In this document: positions 21,505-33,221 of the stretch, one piece after another
Layout: every line of letters starts with the position of its first letter
Numbering within the stretch: position 1 is the stretch's first letter
Assembly: GCA_025201765.1 (NCBI GenBank)
Contig: MU623345.1
Location: 434,001 to 498,000 of the forward strand
DNA length: 64,000 nt
DNA from: Daldinia sp. FL1419
Lineage: Eukaryota; Ascomycota; Sordariomycetes; Xylariales; Hypoxylaceae
Reading direction: 5' to 3'
Notes under the pieces: generated by a model
Databases searched by the model: none
Told to the model about the DNA's origin: nothing
The model's input: the letters and a program-made list of their open reading frames with translations, nothing else
Position numbers and translations under genes: made by a program

Positions 21505-24500
21505 TCAAGGCGCCAGAACCTGCCGTAGCATCTGGACGAAGTTGTCCTTTAACCGATGTACTTCGCTGACCTCCGGTTTCTGCGGCTCACCGGCACGTGC
21601 TTTGAGGCGATCCTGTCTCTTTGCCCTCCTTCGCCTTTCGGCATCTATGGGGTCTAATTCATCCTCTTCTTCCGCTTCAGCCTCCTCGTCAGAGCCATCA
21701 TCGTAGTTCATATCTTCGAGGTCCGCCTCGTTAAGTCCAAAGTCGCTGGCGTGGAAACTACTCATTCCGGGCATGCCACCGTCAATGCCGACTGAGCCTT
21801 CCGCGGCCATCTTCTGCCGAGTCTTATCGTGATGCCACTTCTTACGAGCCTCTTGCCAAGAGATAAGCTGGTTTATTTCCGCAATCGCCTTCTCCTTATC
21901 CAAGTTGCCGCTGGAAACCGCCCCCTCAAATAGGGCGTTGATGTCTAATGCTCCACCAGCAGGTCCCTTTCTAAGGAATTCTAAAATATCTTCTATCCAG
22001 GCCATGAGCTGCGTAAAAAGACCATTGTCGTGCGTGTGGACCTCGTGAATGAATTTGTAGAAGTTATGTTCATGACGTTGACAGAGGTCGATGAAAGCCT
22101 GTACTGTCTGGTTCGGGTCTGCTGAGGCGTCCTGATCTCTATACTTCTCGACGACCTACAATGATGTTAGTGATCTCAATTAACATTCGTGGAGTTGATG
22201 ATCTAACATACCTGGATCATATCGCCAATAAAAACGGCGAAGTCGGTGATACTGTCGTAGACGTTGGCCGATTTATACACCCTTACTAGAGGTTCGTAGA
22301 AGATGGTGAAAAGGTCTCTGAATAACTGCAAAGTGACAGGTTCTTCGATTAGGCTTAGCATCATGGCCTTATCGCGTTGCCTAGTTTGTAGTTTCATAAG
22401 CTGCTTTAGATGCGAAAAAAGTTGCGCACCCTGCTTTAATTCCTCGTCAACATTTTCCACCGCACTGTTAAATGCAACATATGCGTTGAATAATCTCCCA
22501 ATTTGTTCTCCAGTGAGAGCCGGCGTAAAGAGATCGGAGCGCAAGATAGCGACTATAATATCTACTCCTTCAGAATCTGCCTCTTCTCGAATTGCAACCT
22601 TTATATGTTCCTCAGCATCCGTAAATTGCTTAAGCTTATCCACAAACACGTCGTCTTTGATGACGTTGGCCAAAGCGTCGATGGACTTCTGGTAGCTCCT
22701 AATCCCGTCATTAAGCGTCAACGAAAAAATTCGTTGCATAAGAGACCGAGCCCCAAAAGGCTGAGCCAAGAAAAGGTCGAGCACTCCAGACATAACAGCA
22801 GCGGGATTCGCGAGCCTGATGACATTTTTCAAGAGAGTGTAAGGTATTAAAGAATGAATTCGCTTAAGTTGCGCAAACAATTCTGGCGAATTGTCTTCGG
22901 CGAGGAAAAGGTGGTAGATAGTTGCGGCTACCTCTATCCGGAGCCACTCGGCGAATTTCTGGTATTGAAGACTTAGATCTTGAATGGTATTTTTATCCTT
23001 GACCTCTTGGAAAAGCTTCGTTAGACCATTGCGCTCAACGATGTCTTGACGAAATTGCTCCATATACACGTCTAATTCCGCAGCTCTTTTCCTTGCTATT
23101 TCGTAAAACTGCTTCTGCTCTTCCATACGCTTCTCGTCAACGGCTTTACGACGGAAAATATCGTCAACATCTTCATCGCTCGGGGTGAGCGGATCGTGTG
23201 TTAGGAACTGCTGCAAAGCCTTGGTTTGCGCAATTTGGGGGTTGTGTAATAGATATCGTAAGTATGCTCTCAAAGATATACGCTGACTCTCACGCCAAAG
23301 AATTGCATTCTGCAAACATTAGTACTCATGCCTCACATCGTTCAAGTAACCCGAGACAAGCCCCAATAATGAATAACTTACGTCGGTTTGTGGATTATGG
23401 ATCTTACTCGCGGACGTTTCGATAGACGGTCGTGGAGATGCGCGACTAGAAGCTACGGATTTATTTCGCCGGTGATCTCGAACTGTTAAGGTCTTCATCG
23501 ACTCTGTGAATCCACCACCTTGAGGCCCAGGCGCAGCGGTAGAACTAGACGAGACGGAGGAATTGTCAGAATCGTCAGCACCATCCGTCATACGTGACAT
23601 TAAGCTCGAAGCGGCTGTATCCGACTTGTTCTTCTTAGGTAACGGAGGGAGGACTTTTCCTGGTAATTCCGTCCTTAGCTGTCTATGTAGTCGAACAAAG
23701 TCGCCATATCGTCTGCCTACGTAGAACTCGAGCTCGCCCTTCCGCTTGACGCGTAGTAGGAATTCCTGTAATATGTTAGAAGCGATCTCATGTATGACCC
23801 TTTTCGTAGAGCTACGTACCGCATGCTTATGACGCCTGATATGTTTCTTAATATGAGTGATGCGCACACCGGCTACGTTCACGTCCCATCCGTTAACGTA
23901 GTGTCCCTCTGGCATAGTATTTAACATGCCGGTATCGATCGCATCTCTATCTACGATCTCCATCTCTGCAAACCTTATGCGCTCTTCGAAACCTGAGGCC
24001 GTAGGGACCCCCGACACCATCATCAACTCGACTAATTTCCGGCATTTCAAGGCCAGTTTGCGACGCTTGGTTTCTTCTAAACGATCTTCGGATGATGAAA
24101 TATTCTTGCTGGCGAAGGATTCGAGAAACTAGATGCGCGTCAGCAGTTGTGCTAGTATACTTTATGAGCGGTAAGCTGATGGAACTACATACAACTTGCA
24201 GCTTGTCCTGCCAGAATTCCTTCTCCTTCGCCTTGTCGAGGAACGGGAACTCTCGCACATGGTGTACGAATATGTAACGTAATATGGGTAGTTCGGAATC
24301 GTAGGGTGACACTTCTCCAAATTCGGACCTGAAGGGTGCGCCGAATCTACGAAGCGCAGTAGGAGAATTTAATTCTGATATTTCCCAGTTGACCTGTTCG
24401 GATATGAGCTCTCGCTTGAGATCTATAGAAAGGCAATGGTTAGCAAGAATGACGTCGAAGTGTTTGCCAAGAAGAGATACGAACAGTGCTCCTGTTTTCC

Positions 24501-24584
24501 GGTCAGGGTTTGGCCTGGAGGGGTAGCGGAACTGGTAGTAGGACCGCGGGGTGCGCCATCTTGGGCGAAATCCGCAGTAGACAT
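21505..24584 (-). CDS. PX-domain protein with PXB and DUF3818 regions (LEC1/YPR097W-like), 923 aa
   Basis: Six exons on the minus strand: 24584-24485, 24422-24193, 24128-23820, 23765-23382, 23309-22212 and 22155-21505. All joins keep frame; donor 1 is the unusual GTTCGT, while the others are GTATGT, GTACGT and GTAAGT types. The N-terminal PX-associated (PXB) part starts EHYLKRELISEQVNWEIS. The PX domain follows (ELEFYVGRRYGDFVRLHRQL, then LPGKVLPPLP), with the RYGDF and PxxP-like loop that bind phosphoinositide. Next is a Ser-rich linker, then the long helical DUF3818 region (PYTLLKNVIRLANPAAVMSG), and an acidic plus basic tail (DDGSDEEAEAEEEDELDP then ERRRRAKRQDRL). The yeast relative YPR097W (LEC1) acts in lipid/ergosterol organisation and binds phosphoinositides. 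The orthology is inferred from domain order. Length is close to the yeast protein's. Confidence 0.88.
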
Positions 24585-25522
24585 ATCTGATGCTAGACTT
24601 GGGTCTTTGTTTTTGTTTCCCTCTTTTCTTTTCCAACCCAATGAAGAAAAATAAGTGAATGCCCTATGGCGTTGTTTCTGTAGGACGACTTTTTTTTCCC
24701 GTTCCCGTTCTTGTTTCCGTCTTCGTAGAAATTAAGCTTCAGCCCGAATGCCAACAATTGTGCTCAGCGCGTACGGCGTATCAGCGGGTGGATATTATGG
24801 CGGGGAATATGAAATAGATTCAATGGGATAGATGCTGTCAGCTAAGTCGTTTATCCCTTGATAAAACAACGAATGAGAATGTCTGACCTCGCTGGTCTAA
24901 AATAGGGGTATTACGATAAGAAGAATAAGAAAATTGGAAATGTGATAAAGAGAAAAAAAAGAAGAGAAAGAAAACAAAAGCAAACCAATAAAACGATAAT
25001 TGATCTGTGAAGTAGTAAGGTTAGAAGAGTGAGTGCAGCTGGTGCTTGTAAGTCCCTGCAAGTGCTAGTAAAGAGTCAATCTTACATAGGTAGGTACATA
25101 CACCCTACCATGCAGGTACCTGTATATATAAATACAGTATTAACTCTATCACATACTGTATCTACTTGCTCCCCTGGTTCTTTCTCATGTGATCAAGTTT
25201 ATTGTTCGAGACTTCTTGGGGCTGAGGTTAATCACAGCGAAGCCAAGACGACCAATCTGAATTTCTCAGATCCGGCTTGATGTACGCCGTTGAACAGTGG
25301 TGCCGTTTCTCCTCCAATTGGTGGTGGTGGTAGTGGCTCCGAAGCCGTACAGTATTACAGTATCATCTAAATAGATACCGAGTGGCTTAGGAATGACGTC
25401 GACAGATACTTGACTTACATTAGTTGCCCAAGTTACCTATCATGTGTCCCACTATTTAAGGTGCTAATAGGTCTATACTTGCCAATATTCTCGTCTAATC
25501 GGCTAGTGCTGGATCCCTTGCG

Positions 25523-25546
25523 TACCTACCTACCTACCTACCTAAC
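25523..25546. repeat. (TACC)n microsatellite
   Basis: About five consecutive TACC units, followed by AACCTAGGTAC. It is an expanded form of the intergenic TACCTA/TAGGTA motif. Confidence 0.8.
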
Positions 25547-26303
25547 CTAGGTACTAATATATCTAAAATATATGAGTACCTGTTCGCTAGAGTTCTCGTA
25601 GCACCTATATATAGGTAGGTACAGATGTATACGATAGTGAATAATCCCCAGATTGCATTTGCTCATCACCATAGTGATTAAATAACTCAGGAGAGTCGTT
25701 GTAATGTGCCTAATGTATAAGATTCAATGATAACGTATACATTTGGACTGGAAATGTCGAAGGTAACTACCAAACGTACGTAAAGTACCGAGTATACATA
25801 TGTAGGACTAATAAACTACTTACCTACGCAATCACGGCTACATCTACGTTACGTAGAGACTCCACAGCTTCGGCCCTGCAAGGCTGAAGTCAAATGGTCG
25901 TCTGATAAGTGCCATATATCCGCGGCTAAGACGGCATCAATTATTAGATGCCTAGACTTCTTGGGCTAGTAATTGGCGAGTATTTGCTCTTATGAGTTTC
26001 ATCTAAGCGCTCCTGCGAATCACAAGAAAGAAAGAAAAGAAAAAAAACTTTTTTTTCGACTTGCGCACATAAGCTTCTAACCTAGGCAGCTTTTAATGGA
26101 ATTTCGAATGGAACTATGATGTTTGACGGAAAAAACTAGGTACTAAAGTATAAGTATATATATTAGCTATTTACATGGGTAAATACATTAGCAGCATTGA
26201 TGAATGGTGAATGTTCAATAGCTGCCACTATGCACTATAGCACAATAAGTATAATTAATGTGTTGAAAATTAGGACAATCAGTCGATAGTAAGATAGTAC
26301 CTT

Positions 26304-26328
26304 AATAATAATAATAATAATAATAATA
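26304..26328. repeat. (AAT)8 microsatellite
   Basis: Eight consecutive AAT units in the 3' flank of the minus-strand coiled-coil gene. Confidence 0.85.
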
Positions 26329-26448
26329 GGTATTGGTTACATGCCTGGTGTCGCACTCGGGAACCTTCTATCGAAGATGGTTGCTGGGTATCATTATTTC
26401 TAAGATGACGGATTCCTAGGATGGTGATCAAAGGGCCAATATGCCGAA

Positions 26449-27589
26449 TCATAGCTCGTCGAGAGCTCGTAGTACACCATTACCGGTAGACTCGTTGGCT
26501 TTTCTGCTGCTGAGTGCTTCTCTCACCTCATCCACCATGGGGGCAGCATTCATGGTTTGGTTGCCAATTAAGTTGCTCAAATCCGGTTGTCCTTGTGCAT
26601 TACTTGACGTCAAATCAGGGACTCCTGGAATATTCTCAGATGAAGGCGCATACTGAGCTACGACCAGTATGAGGATTAGTGAGAAGATCACCACGGACGT
26701 GATGATCCATATGATTTTGAGACGTTTTCTCGTCTTTTCTTGCCATTCCATATCCGCTCTTTCCCAGCCTTCGATCCGCTCCCGTACTACATCAACCCGT
26801 TTGCTAAGGGTTTCGACCGTGTCACGGCCTGCGTGTATGCGACCTTGTAACTCTTCGATGCGTCTCTGTTGATCGTCAAAGTGGCCGAACGAACCTGCCT
26901 GTTGCTCTAATTCGTCTACTAGCCCTTGCGACTCAGCCTTGAAGCTTTCGTCTAGCTCTTGCGACATGCTAGTAAGCTCCTTGAGAGAAACCAATGTGCT
27001 CTGAAGTATGCCTAATCTTTCAAGAACAGAATAATAGGTCTCATCCAAGCGCATCGTTGTGGCCGTCGAAAAATTGCCCAGTTCCACGAGTGACTTTCTC
27101 AGCCCCCTATTCCTAATGTTAGTCACCGAAGACTACAACTAGTCTATTTTTCAATTCTTCCCGGGAAGCTGTAATGACGAACGCTAAACTTGATTCTACT
27201 CTTTCTTTCTGCTCACGTGCTAGCTCTTCTTGAGTCACAGAGGTTGTTGCGAGGGTCGTTGGTTTGGCGCTACGGGTAGCATCGTCGGACGTAGGGCTTA
27301 GCATACTGAATTTTAGATTTGTTTCGGAGTTCGCATATGGCGTGGTGCCTTCGGATCTAGGTAGCTCAAATGAGCCTCGTGGGAGGTGAAGAAGCATGGG
27401 ACCTGCGGACTGAGGGGTATGGTCATCGTTATCGCGATCCTTTCGCTGGTGAATATGATGTAAGTGGTGATGCCGGGACAACTTGATTGGTGATGACAGT
27501 TCAGTTATCGACCGTCTTACTTGGTGATGAGGACGTTGTGGGGAGGTGGTGACAGGTTTCAGGAGGTCCAAATCTTGATTCTTGGACAT
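26449..27589 (-). CDS. Coiled-coil single-pass membrane protein, 356 aa, unknown
   Basis: Two exons on the minus strand: 27589-27183 and 27112-26449. The intron is 70 nt with a GTTCGT donor, a GACTAAC branch site and a TTAG acceptor. Without splicing the first frame stops seven codons past the branch region. The N-terminal 130 residues are disordered and His/Ser/Pro-rich (LSRHHHLHHIHQRKDRDN). Helical, coiled-coil stretches follow (LDETYYSVLERLGILQSTL; RRIEELQGRIHAGRDTVE). A basic stop (KTRKRLK) precedes one membrane helix IIWIITSVVIFSLILILVV. The 75-residue tail is Pro/Asn-rich. I do not recognise the family. The layout of an N-terminal coiled coil with one helix near the C-terminus could fit an organelle tether, but that is a guess. 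Confidence 0.75.
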
Positions 27590-28546
27590 TTTCCGCAGGT
27601 ACCAGAAGTAGATCGCCTAAGGTAGGGTAGCCTGATTTATATCAACGCGCGTCTGAATTAAAACAAGTAATATAAAGGATGCACTGTATTGCGCGCATTA
27701 AATTGTACCTACATTAGGCATTAACCTAGAAAGGTATGCAGTTGTATGAATGGTTGATAACTTTAGAGTGCATATAATAGATAAAGAAGAGTAGAATCCC
27801 ATTGGATCGAGAATAGAGGATCGGAGGAGTCTACGGTACTCCGTTGGCACATGCTCCCCCCCCACTACGGGTACTTCCGCACTTTCACATGTTACTTGCA
27901 TTCCTAATTCTATTCCCTAATTCTATGTGTCTTACACGTTGCGACACTTACTGGAACAACTCATCTACATATATAGTCCCATGTTATCGAGAGTCTTGGA
28001 ATACCTATCTACCTGAGTGGCTGTAGTTTTCGGTAGGCCAGTCAACATGCTATAGTCATCTGGAACGTAAATACTACGCAATCCTAGTAATCCTGAGCTA
28101 GAACACGTGGATATGAAGGGTTGGAATATGGAATGGAATACTGGGAGTTGCAAGTAGTGTGAGAGGGATGCTATATTATTAGCTATGTTAACCGCCGCAA
28201 AATTTGGATATTAACCCGTTGCGCAAAGTTCTAGCTATTCTAGTCCTTATATGTCCTCTCTGCCTCAAGTTGCCACTACTGACTTTGAAACAGTATCACA
28301 GGCTCCTTTATATCGGATACTGTTTGGCAATTTTCTCGATCCTGAATAATAAGTTGACCTAGGTCCGGTCTTTGATCATCTTCGTGCCCATAAATCTCAG
28401 ATTCCGCCGACGGGGAAGAATTATGACCCCATAGGGCTACAAGAGGTACCTTTGGTATTGCTATTAAGTCGACTTGAGAGTATCTGTCAATCTTTAATAT
28501 GCAAGGAAATCATCGTAAACGCAATACTCTCAAACATTTTGATGGT
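27590..28546. other. Intergenic region
   Basis: No gene is seen. It spans the promoter side of the coiled-coil gene and the 3' side of CGR1. A C8 run is at about 27855-27862. A short ACCTATCTACC motif lies near 28003. Confidence 0.4.
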
Positions 28547-29012
28547 TCAAGAATTGAGGAGCTTGTTGCGTTTTTCTTTTCTCTTTAGACGTTCCACTCG
28601 TTTTTTATGCATCTTTTCTGCCATCTTTTCATACCTCTCTTTCTCTTCTTTTGCTACGCGCTTCTCCTTGATGGCTTGAACCCGTTGCTAGATCTAAGTG
28701 TCAGCTATACCCTGCCGGGCTCATCTTCATATTGGCAATGTTGACCCTACCTGTCTTTCTGCCTCCTTTTCCTCCTTCATTTCCTTTTCTCTCGCCTTCG
28801 TTGCAGCCGCAGCCGTACGTAGTTTCGTTCGTTTTTCATATGAGGTTAAGCCAGATCCAGGTCGGAACGCCTTTCGCGGCTGGTGCCATTGCTTGCCTGT
28901 GGATCACTCGTAAGCCCCGAGTCAACTATAGGTACGCAGTAGAGTTCTTACCATTCTTGCGCATGCCCTGAAGCTCTTGCTTCCCCTCAGTTTCGGTGAT
29001 ACTAGTCGACAT
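28547..29012 (-). CDS. CGR1: rRNA-processing protein Cgr1, three exons, 115 aa
   Basis: Small basic nucleolar protein needed for 60S subunit/pre-rRNA processing. Exons on the minus strand are 29012-28952, 28896-28751 and 28687-28547, with donors GTAAGA and GTAGGG and acceptors CACAG and CTAG; all joins are in frame. The split motif NGKQWHQPRKAFRPGSGLTS spans the first junction. The charged helix EKEMKEEKEAERQ and the tail KEERYEKMAEKMHKKRVE-type sequence (exactly EEKERYEKMAEKMHKKRVER), ending RKEKRNKLLNS, are the family hallmark. The size agrees with fungal Cgr1 (about 110-120 aa). Each exon is short, so the gene is easy to miss in a plain reading-frame scan. It is the last of four minus-strand genes in a row. 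Confidence 0.93.
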
Positions 29013-32000
29013 GATGGTGCAGAAATCCGAGTAGAATAACTGTGGCTGTTGGAAGATATTTAGTATCAACTGGTTTTGCGAGTGTGGAATTGTACGCCTC
29101 TCGTAACGTTTCCACCAAGCCCAGTGCTATCTACCTCATGTATCTTATCGCTAAGAGGGATATCAAATTATGAAATTATGTTGCGATAAAAAAGTTCAGA
29201 TAGCTGGAGGGTCCTCTTAGTTGGAGTGGGTCTTTAGGAAATCTGGAGAGATGACGGGATTGGCCAGAAAGCAAAGATGAACGGTACTGGATCAACTATC
29301 TTCCAGTACCTAGCAGAAGGCGACGGCACCTAAGCCCCCGAGGTCGTTCCAGGGCTCTGGGTCCAATCAGATGTACGCATCGTGCCGTGCAGATTAGTCT
29401 GTCGTCTTAGATGAACTAAAAAGGTGATTGGCCAATGTACCTACATTAGTGAAACGAGATTAACTTCCACGCTTCTCGGGTAATTTTCTCGTCTTTCTTT
29501 CCGTTCTAACTGCTTAGCCCGTGTATGTACATATCTTGGTCTTATACCTACGTCATGTAATTAAGATGTTTTAAGATACAAATTGTTTGCAACCTAGGTA
29601 CTATGTATCGTCTATTGAGCAGTTGCGTAAGCCTTGCCTTATCTCCTTGCCTTGATCAGTCAGTACATATATTGCGCACTTCTGTATTTAATATTCCTTT
29701 TACCTAGTCAGGATCTTAGATGCAATAATATTGACTGTTTCAACGTTACCTGCTGCTATTTATGTGCATATGGAAGTTTGGATAATATCATCCTAATAAG
29801 ACAATTTCGGCATAGTTCCTGCTTGACCCCCAAGGGTTGGATATCATAGAGGGCAAGGGTCTCTCCACAGAGGATTCAGTACCGAAATTCATCTGGAGAC
29901 TGGAGAACTTTGGAGTGCGTGGCTGCGTGCGTGGTGGTCAATTGTTACTACGGGTGTAGAATTGTTATTGAAGTTTATCATTTGACCCCCAAGTGTCAAG
30001 GGCCCATCCCGGGTTTGCACATCGCTGTCCCGTTCTCCGTGTCCGTTTTCAGAAATTCGTGGAGGGTGAGGCTTGTGCCATAGCCGCCAACAATACTAAA
30101 TATTTCCCGTTATTCGCTTTCCCGATTTTATCGTTAGAGGAGTTAGTGTAGACACGAAATTGGTTGATTAGTTATGATATTCTTAGATACGGGTTTGAAT
30201 CGGAGATGACGAATTATTGGTGGCTGATCATTGCTTCCGGCCCGTTATTCAGCTTGATTCTACACCTTACTAGTGATAGATCGTGCTTTTAGCATTTCTA
30301 CTACCGATTCTTTAAACACTTCACCATTAATAGAGAACCATCGTAACGTGACGAACAAAAAATTTTTTTTTTTTAAAAAAAAAGCTAATTGGCAGTAAGA
30401 TCAACTATTCTTTATCCGGCGGATTACCCACAGACTCATGCAAAGTTATCCGAGCGCGTCGAATTCCATAGCCTTGGTTGGCTACAACCATAGAGGCTAA
30501 TGCGACGGCTGCTTACGGGCTTGCAGAATGTGTGTGCAGGGTTGCAAGGTTGTACGGTTGTCAGCTGTACATACGCTCACCACACACATAACTCTCGCTA
30601 TACACGTATACGCATTCATGATTTACGGAATCTGCAAGTAAGTACTAAAGACGGTATGCGAATCGCGGCCACGGCTAGACCGGCTGTCTACTTTGCGCTA
30701 AAAAGCGGCCGAGTTATGTGGGATAATCGACTTGTTCGCTTGGCTCGTTGGATTATCTTAAATGTATTCTGGCTTTTGTCGGGCTCGTTTCCTCCTTCTT
30801 CTCTTCCCTTCCGCTTAGCCTGGTGAAATGAAGTCTGGAAATGCAACTAGAATCGGCGTTGCTTTACCTAATATGGAGATAAACAATTGTTTGTCAATTC
30901 GTATAACTATGCATTTCCTTCCCGTAGAATAACAATGGTCCGCTGTGTTCCTCTATGCATGGAACACAGGAACAGCAACTCATTGTGCAACTCGTTATGA
31001 GATTGTACCTGATCCTTTCGCGTAAGGATTGATTAAACCTAATTCTGAAGCCCCTCCAGCCGCAAATGCAACGAAAGCAGCCGAAGGTAAGAAGCGCGGG
31101 GGGTCATTAACCAAGAAGGGATAGGGTGCTGCAGGGGAACGCCGAGGACTTAGAGGCAAGCCATCCAAAAGAGGAAAGCGGTTTTCCTACTATGTAGGCT
31201 GGGTTATGTACTGTACACGTATATGCATAATTAGCTGCAAGGTTTCCAAACAAGATGACCGGGTTTGGGTTGCCTCTGCCTGCTTGTCAAACCTGTTACC
31301 GAACCTGCTAACCTTTGGCTTACCTGGCAGCGGAACATGACCTGGCTATTTTTTATTTTATTTTTTGTTAAAGACTTTAATGTGCTTTCCAGGGGGGCCT
31401 CAACTCTTTAAGAATTTCTTTTCCTTTTTTTGAGAGCAACTTTTTACTAGGGATGATTTGTTTCTGCATGTCTAATTGGATTAAGGCCACAGAGAATAAT
31501 TAAGCCACTTTCGTTATTCACGATGTGTTGCTAGGTCGCCAGGGAGGTCACTGCTCCATTTCTATGAACTGCGCATCGCAATAATTTGGTATGCACTTAT
31601 GTCGTTCTCAATGTGGGAACTCTCTATAGTAATGGCGCATGCTGTACCTACTGTACATATTGTGCTGATAGACCCTACTTGAATCTATAATCTACAAATC
31701 TATTTGGTGTATATACATACCCCCCATTCGCATATAAAGCGAACAAATATTTCTGACTTGTAATTTTCTATGGTTTGTAGTATCTCCGTCATACCTCGCA
31801 CGAGCCTCAATCGACCCTCAAACGGCGGAGTAGTAGTCACGATCATGAGGTCATGGGCCACTCAAAGACGGCATTCGATGCGGGTACGCTGACATTAGAG
31901 TACAAATTTTATTTTATGAATGGAGAGTCCACCTTATTACGAGGTTATCTGACAACGGTAGTGATATGTACCTACGTAGTCCACGTAGGCGCAGCCTGCT

Positions 32001-33221
32001 GCAGGGACCCTCACGGAGAAGCCTCCCCTCGGTGTGACTGCAGATCATGTACACCTCGTGCAGTTTTAGCTGGCAAGGTACTTTGAAAAATATCCTCGTA
32101 GTTCCAGGTTTCGATACATAGTGACCGTTTTGATTCAGGACCTGGGAGACTTGAAATGAGATCTTAACTCCATTGTTGACAATCTTGAAATATTCATCAT
32201 TGACCCAGTACCAAGTCGAATTAATTACCTTATGTAGTAGTTATATATTGTTAATTGTATTTTAATACCTACTCCTTAAATACATGGCATAACCAAGCAT
32301 AAAATCAGTATCATTCCTCTGGATTGGCATCATTTCGAGCGCATTTTAATTATTGATTAAACGTTATGTTATTAGGTACCTTTGTACTGTACCTACATCC
32401 TTATTGTCCGCAGCAGGTAGTACCGTACCTAGTGTAGGTACCTACTTAATAATTTGTACCTTAGTACTTTGGTCTGCTAGGTTCAAGGTCGTTTTTACCC
32501 TTGTCCTTGCAAGCCTGAGATCCTTATTAGGGTACTTATTACATACAGTACAAGCGTTAAGCCTTAGGGCGGCCGCGCACGGTCCAAAAGTGCACAATCA
32601 ACCCCAATAGCCTAGCAAGTGACTTTTTCGACTTTCGCACTTCCATCTTCTGGAGTCGTCTACACACCTAAAGATAATCTCCTCAATCCTTCACTCCCTC
32701 CCACCTTACCTTCAAACCACCACCACACCTACTGGCTCAATTCCAGAAGCAAATCTTGTGTTTTCTAAGATTTGCTCTCTGGTCTTGGCCGTCCGCTCCT
32801 TTGATTAATTCCTCCCTTCAATTCCATTATCCTACGTCTATCTTTATTTTTCGGTTGTTTTGTGGCCAATCTGTTGCGAGGCAAGTCGGACAAGAATTAA
32901 TACTTACCGGCCGCTAGCAAAAAACGTTCTCGCTTCATCGACGACGAGGTACGGCTTTGTAAAAATTTAGTACCAAGAGCCCAGAAAGCTAGTTGATTCG
33001 GGCTTTTTACAATTGAGGAAGAAAACTGACCTTCCTTATCTCAGTCATCTAAAGCATCATCGCCGCGCATCGCCAGATTGTCATGTCCAATTAACCTTTT
33101 TCGATTCCTGCGTCCTTACCCTACCTTACCGATACACGCTATATTTGGAGGATACTCTATGATATCTCTCTATATCTAAGTTTCTTCCCCGCTCTTTGCG
33201 CCGGGGAGGCTTGAAGGAAGA
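29013..33221. other. Gene-poor 4.2 kb divergent spacer
   Basis: Lies between the divergent CGR1 (-) and the Ser/Pro-rich gene (+). I found no coding exon with family resemblance. It contains A/T runs (30358-30382), palindromic GGAACAC motifs (30960s), and many TACCTA/TAGGTA motifs (for example 32375-32450). From about 32,600 a pyrimidine-rich stretch with CACCACCACACC looks like the promoter and long 5' leader of the downstream gene; an intron within that leader is possible. Confidence 0.45.

Larger units (their letters stand above)
24585..26448. other. Gene-poor spacer, 1.9 kb
   Basis: No coding region is supported. It contains purine-rich AGAAAAAAAAGAAGAGAAAG (24951-24970), (TACC)n at 25523-25546, many GTACCTA/TAGGTAC motifs, and an (AAT)8 microsatellite at 26304-26328. 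The left part should include the promoter and 5' leader of the PX gene. Confidence 0.5.

Noticed and set aside
30500..30826. Plus-strand 108-codon frame in the 4.2-kb spacer
   Set aside because: No start context, domain or splice continuation. Its composition looks random.
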